Below are positions 63,359 through 64,000 of a DNA stretch of 64,000 nucleotides, in pieces. A program made the position numbers and the translations under genes. The stretch lies in contig NZ_CP114036.1 of NCBI RefSeq assembly GCF_026898115.1, positions 2,666,001-2,730,000 of the forward strand, written 5' to 3'. The notes under the pieces were generated by a model. That model made no database searches and was not told the DNA's origin. It worked only from the letters and a program-made list of their open reading frames with translations. The stretch's first letter is position 1. The number at the start of each line of letters is the position of its first letter. This DNA is from Streptomyces sp. S465 (GTDB taxonomy: Bacteria; Actinomycetota; Actinomycetes; Streptomycetales; Streptomycetaceae).

Positions 63359-63949
63359 TCAGTGCGGTCGGCGCAGTCCCGCGATGAGGAGCTGGGCCAG
63401 TCGACGTGCGTCGTAGTGGCTGTCGCTCTCCGCGCCGATGCAGAGGTTCCCTACGCCGCGCATCAGCTCGTAGGCCCTCAGATCGGAGTGGATCTCGCCG
63501 GCGGCGGCCGCGGCGTCGAGCAGTTGGGTGCACACGGGCACGAGGCGGTCGAGGAAGTAGGCGTGCAGCGCGTCGAAGCCGGCGTTGTCGGACTGGAGCA
63601 CGGCGGCGAGTCCGTGCTTGGTGACCAGGAAGTCGACGAAGAGGTCGATCCACTGCCCCAGGGCGGCGTGCGGAGTCGCGCTGGTCTCCAGCAGGGCCGG
63701 ACCGGCCTCGGCGCAGGCCTCCACCTGGTGCCGGTAGACGGCGATGATGAGATCCGCCCGGGTCGGGAAGTGGCGGTAGATCGTGGCCGTCCCGACACCA
63801 GCCTTGGCCGCGATGTCGCGCACCGGCGCTTCCACGCCCGACGTGACGAAGATGGCGGCGGCCGCCTCGAGCAGGGCCTCCTGGTTGCGCCGGGCGTCCG
63901 CCCGCTTGGGCCGGGCCGCTTGGCCCGCGCCGCGGTCGCTGTCGTTCAC
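63359..63949 (-). CDS. TetR-family regulator
   Basis: A 196-residue regulator with an HTH of TetR type (RRNQEALLEAAAAIFVTSGVEAPVRDIAAKAGVGTATIYRHFPTRADLIIAVYRHQVEA) and a helical ligand domain. GTG 63949 is preceded by GGAGGGAG. The palindrome GAACAGCGTTC (63983-63993) 34 nt upstream resembles TetR operators and may mark autoregulation; its regulated neighbour would be outside the window or at 61.9 kb. Confidence 0.9.
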   Translation of the reverse strand: MNDSDRGAGQAARPKRADARRNQEALLEAAAAIFVTSGVEAPVRDIAAKAGVGTATIYRHFPTRADLIIAVYRHQVEACAEAGPALLETSATPHAALGQWIDLFVDFLVTKHGLAAVLQSDNAGFDALHAYFLDRLVPVCTQLLDAAAAAGEIHSDLRAYELMRGVGNLCIGAESDSHYDARRLAQLLIAGLRRPH

Positions 63950-64000
63950 CGGACCGGCTCCCTCCGTTATCGGGTTGGCTCAGAACAGCGTTCCACAACC
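63950..64000 (-). promoter_or_regulatory. TetR promoter with GAAC-agc-GTTC dyad
   Basis: GAACAGCGTTC at 63983-63993 is a 4-3-4 dyad upstream of the TetR gene, cut by the window end; possible self-operator. Confidence 0.4.

Noticed and set aside
1..64000. tRNA or rRNA genes and IS transposases
   Set aside because: None was recognised by reading; a tRNA search and an IS search were not possible here.

Overview
The window is very GC-rich with strong third-position GC bias and abundant GTG starts. Its gene content (bcc:aa3 respiratory branch, PimB-type mannosyltransferase, homodimeric AceE, GlnR-type sites at glnA, many lone regulators) marks it as the core chromosome of a Streptomyces or close relative. 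From memory, the gene order largely matches M. tuberculosis Rv2187 to Rv2220 (fadD15, pimB', NlpC/P60, trpD, ctaE-qcrCAB, ctaC/D/F, adoK, HesB, cobU/T/S, pepB, dlaT, lipB, lipA, glnA1), so most of the window is an old actinobacterial backbone and not a transferred island.

Layout. 1-9.6 kb: end of an acyl-CoA ligase, PimB-like GT4, a metalloprotease-like lipoprotein, two NlpC/P60 hydrolases (the second behind a structured leader, possibly a c-di-AMP riboswitch), a NYN nuclease-like protein, a small zinc-ribbon protein, a rhomboid and a lone RAM domain. 9.6-12.6 kb: a PLP enzyme and trpD. 12.7-22.1 kb: the terminal respiratory chain on the minus strand (ctaE, then qcrC-qcrA-qcrB and ctaC-ctaD-ctaF with 4-base overlaps), interrupted by a receiver-like protein and an L,D-transpeptidase lipoprotein. 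22.6-32.3 kb: a cysteine desulfurase-TusA fusion, a PfkB kinase, an unknown anchored protein, a HesB protein, nadA with twin palindromes, a two-component pair and PspAA-PspA. 32.5-39.2 kb: a DUF3043 membrane protein coupled to a methyltransferase that seems to start at CTG, a 16-bp minisatellite, an MBL-CobU fusion, a 493-bp inverted-repeat element, cobT and cobS. 39.4-47.9 kb: pepA, lpd-sucB, a GntR regulator and aceE, with a perfect palindrome over the aceE promoter. 48-55.2 kb: accessory genes (WYL regulator with a glycine-rich insert, SDR, DUF4240, TIGR01777, FAD oxidoreductase, HTH/TPR regulator). 55.4-60.9 kb: lipB, lipA, two small conserved genes, RDD and glnA with four GlnR half-sites. 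60.9-64 kb: an Ig-repeat protein without signal peptide, a glycine-rich anchored protein and a TetR regulator.

How it works together. lpd, sucB, aceE, lipB and lipA form a lipoate and 2-oxoacid dehydrogenase block; reducing power goes to the bc1-aa3 chain encoded earlier. nadA, the HesB protein and the desulfurase supply NAD and Fe-S/sulfur. cobU/T/S complete the lower ligand and nucleotide loop of cobalamin. The strongest novelty leads are non-coding: the 16-bp array, the inverted-repeat element, the operators at nadA and aceE, and a recurring -10-like box 6-8 nt before start codons that suggests many leaderless genes.
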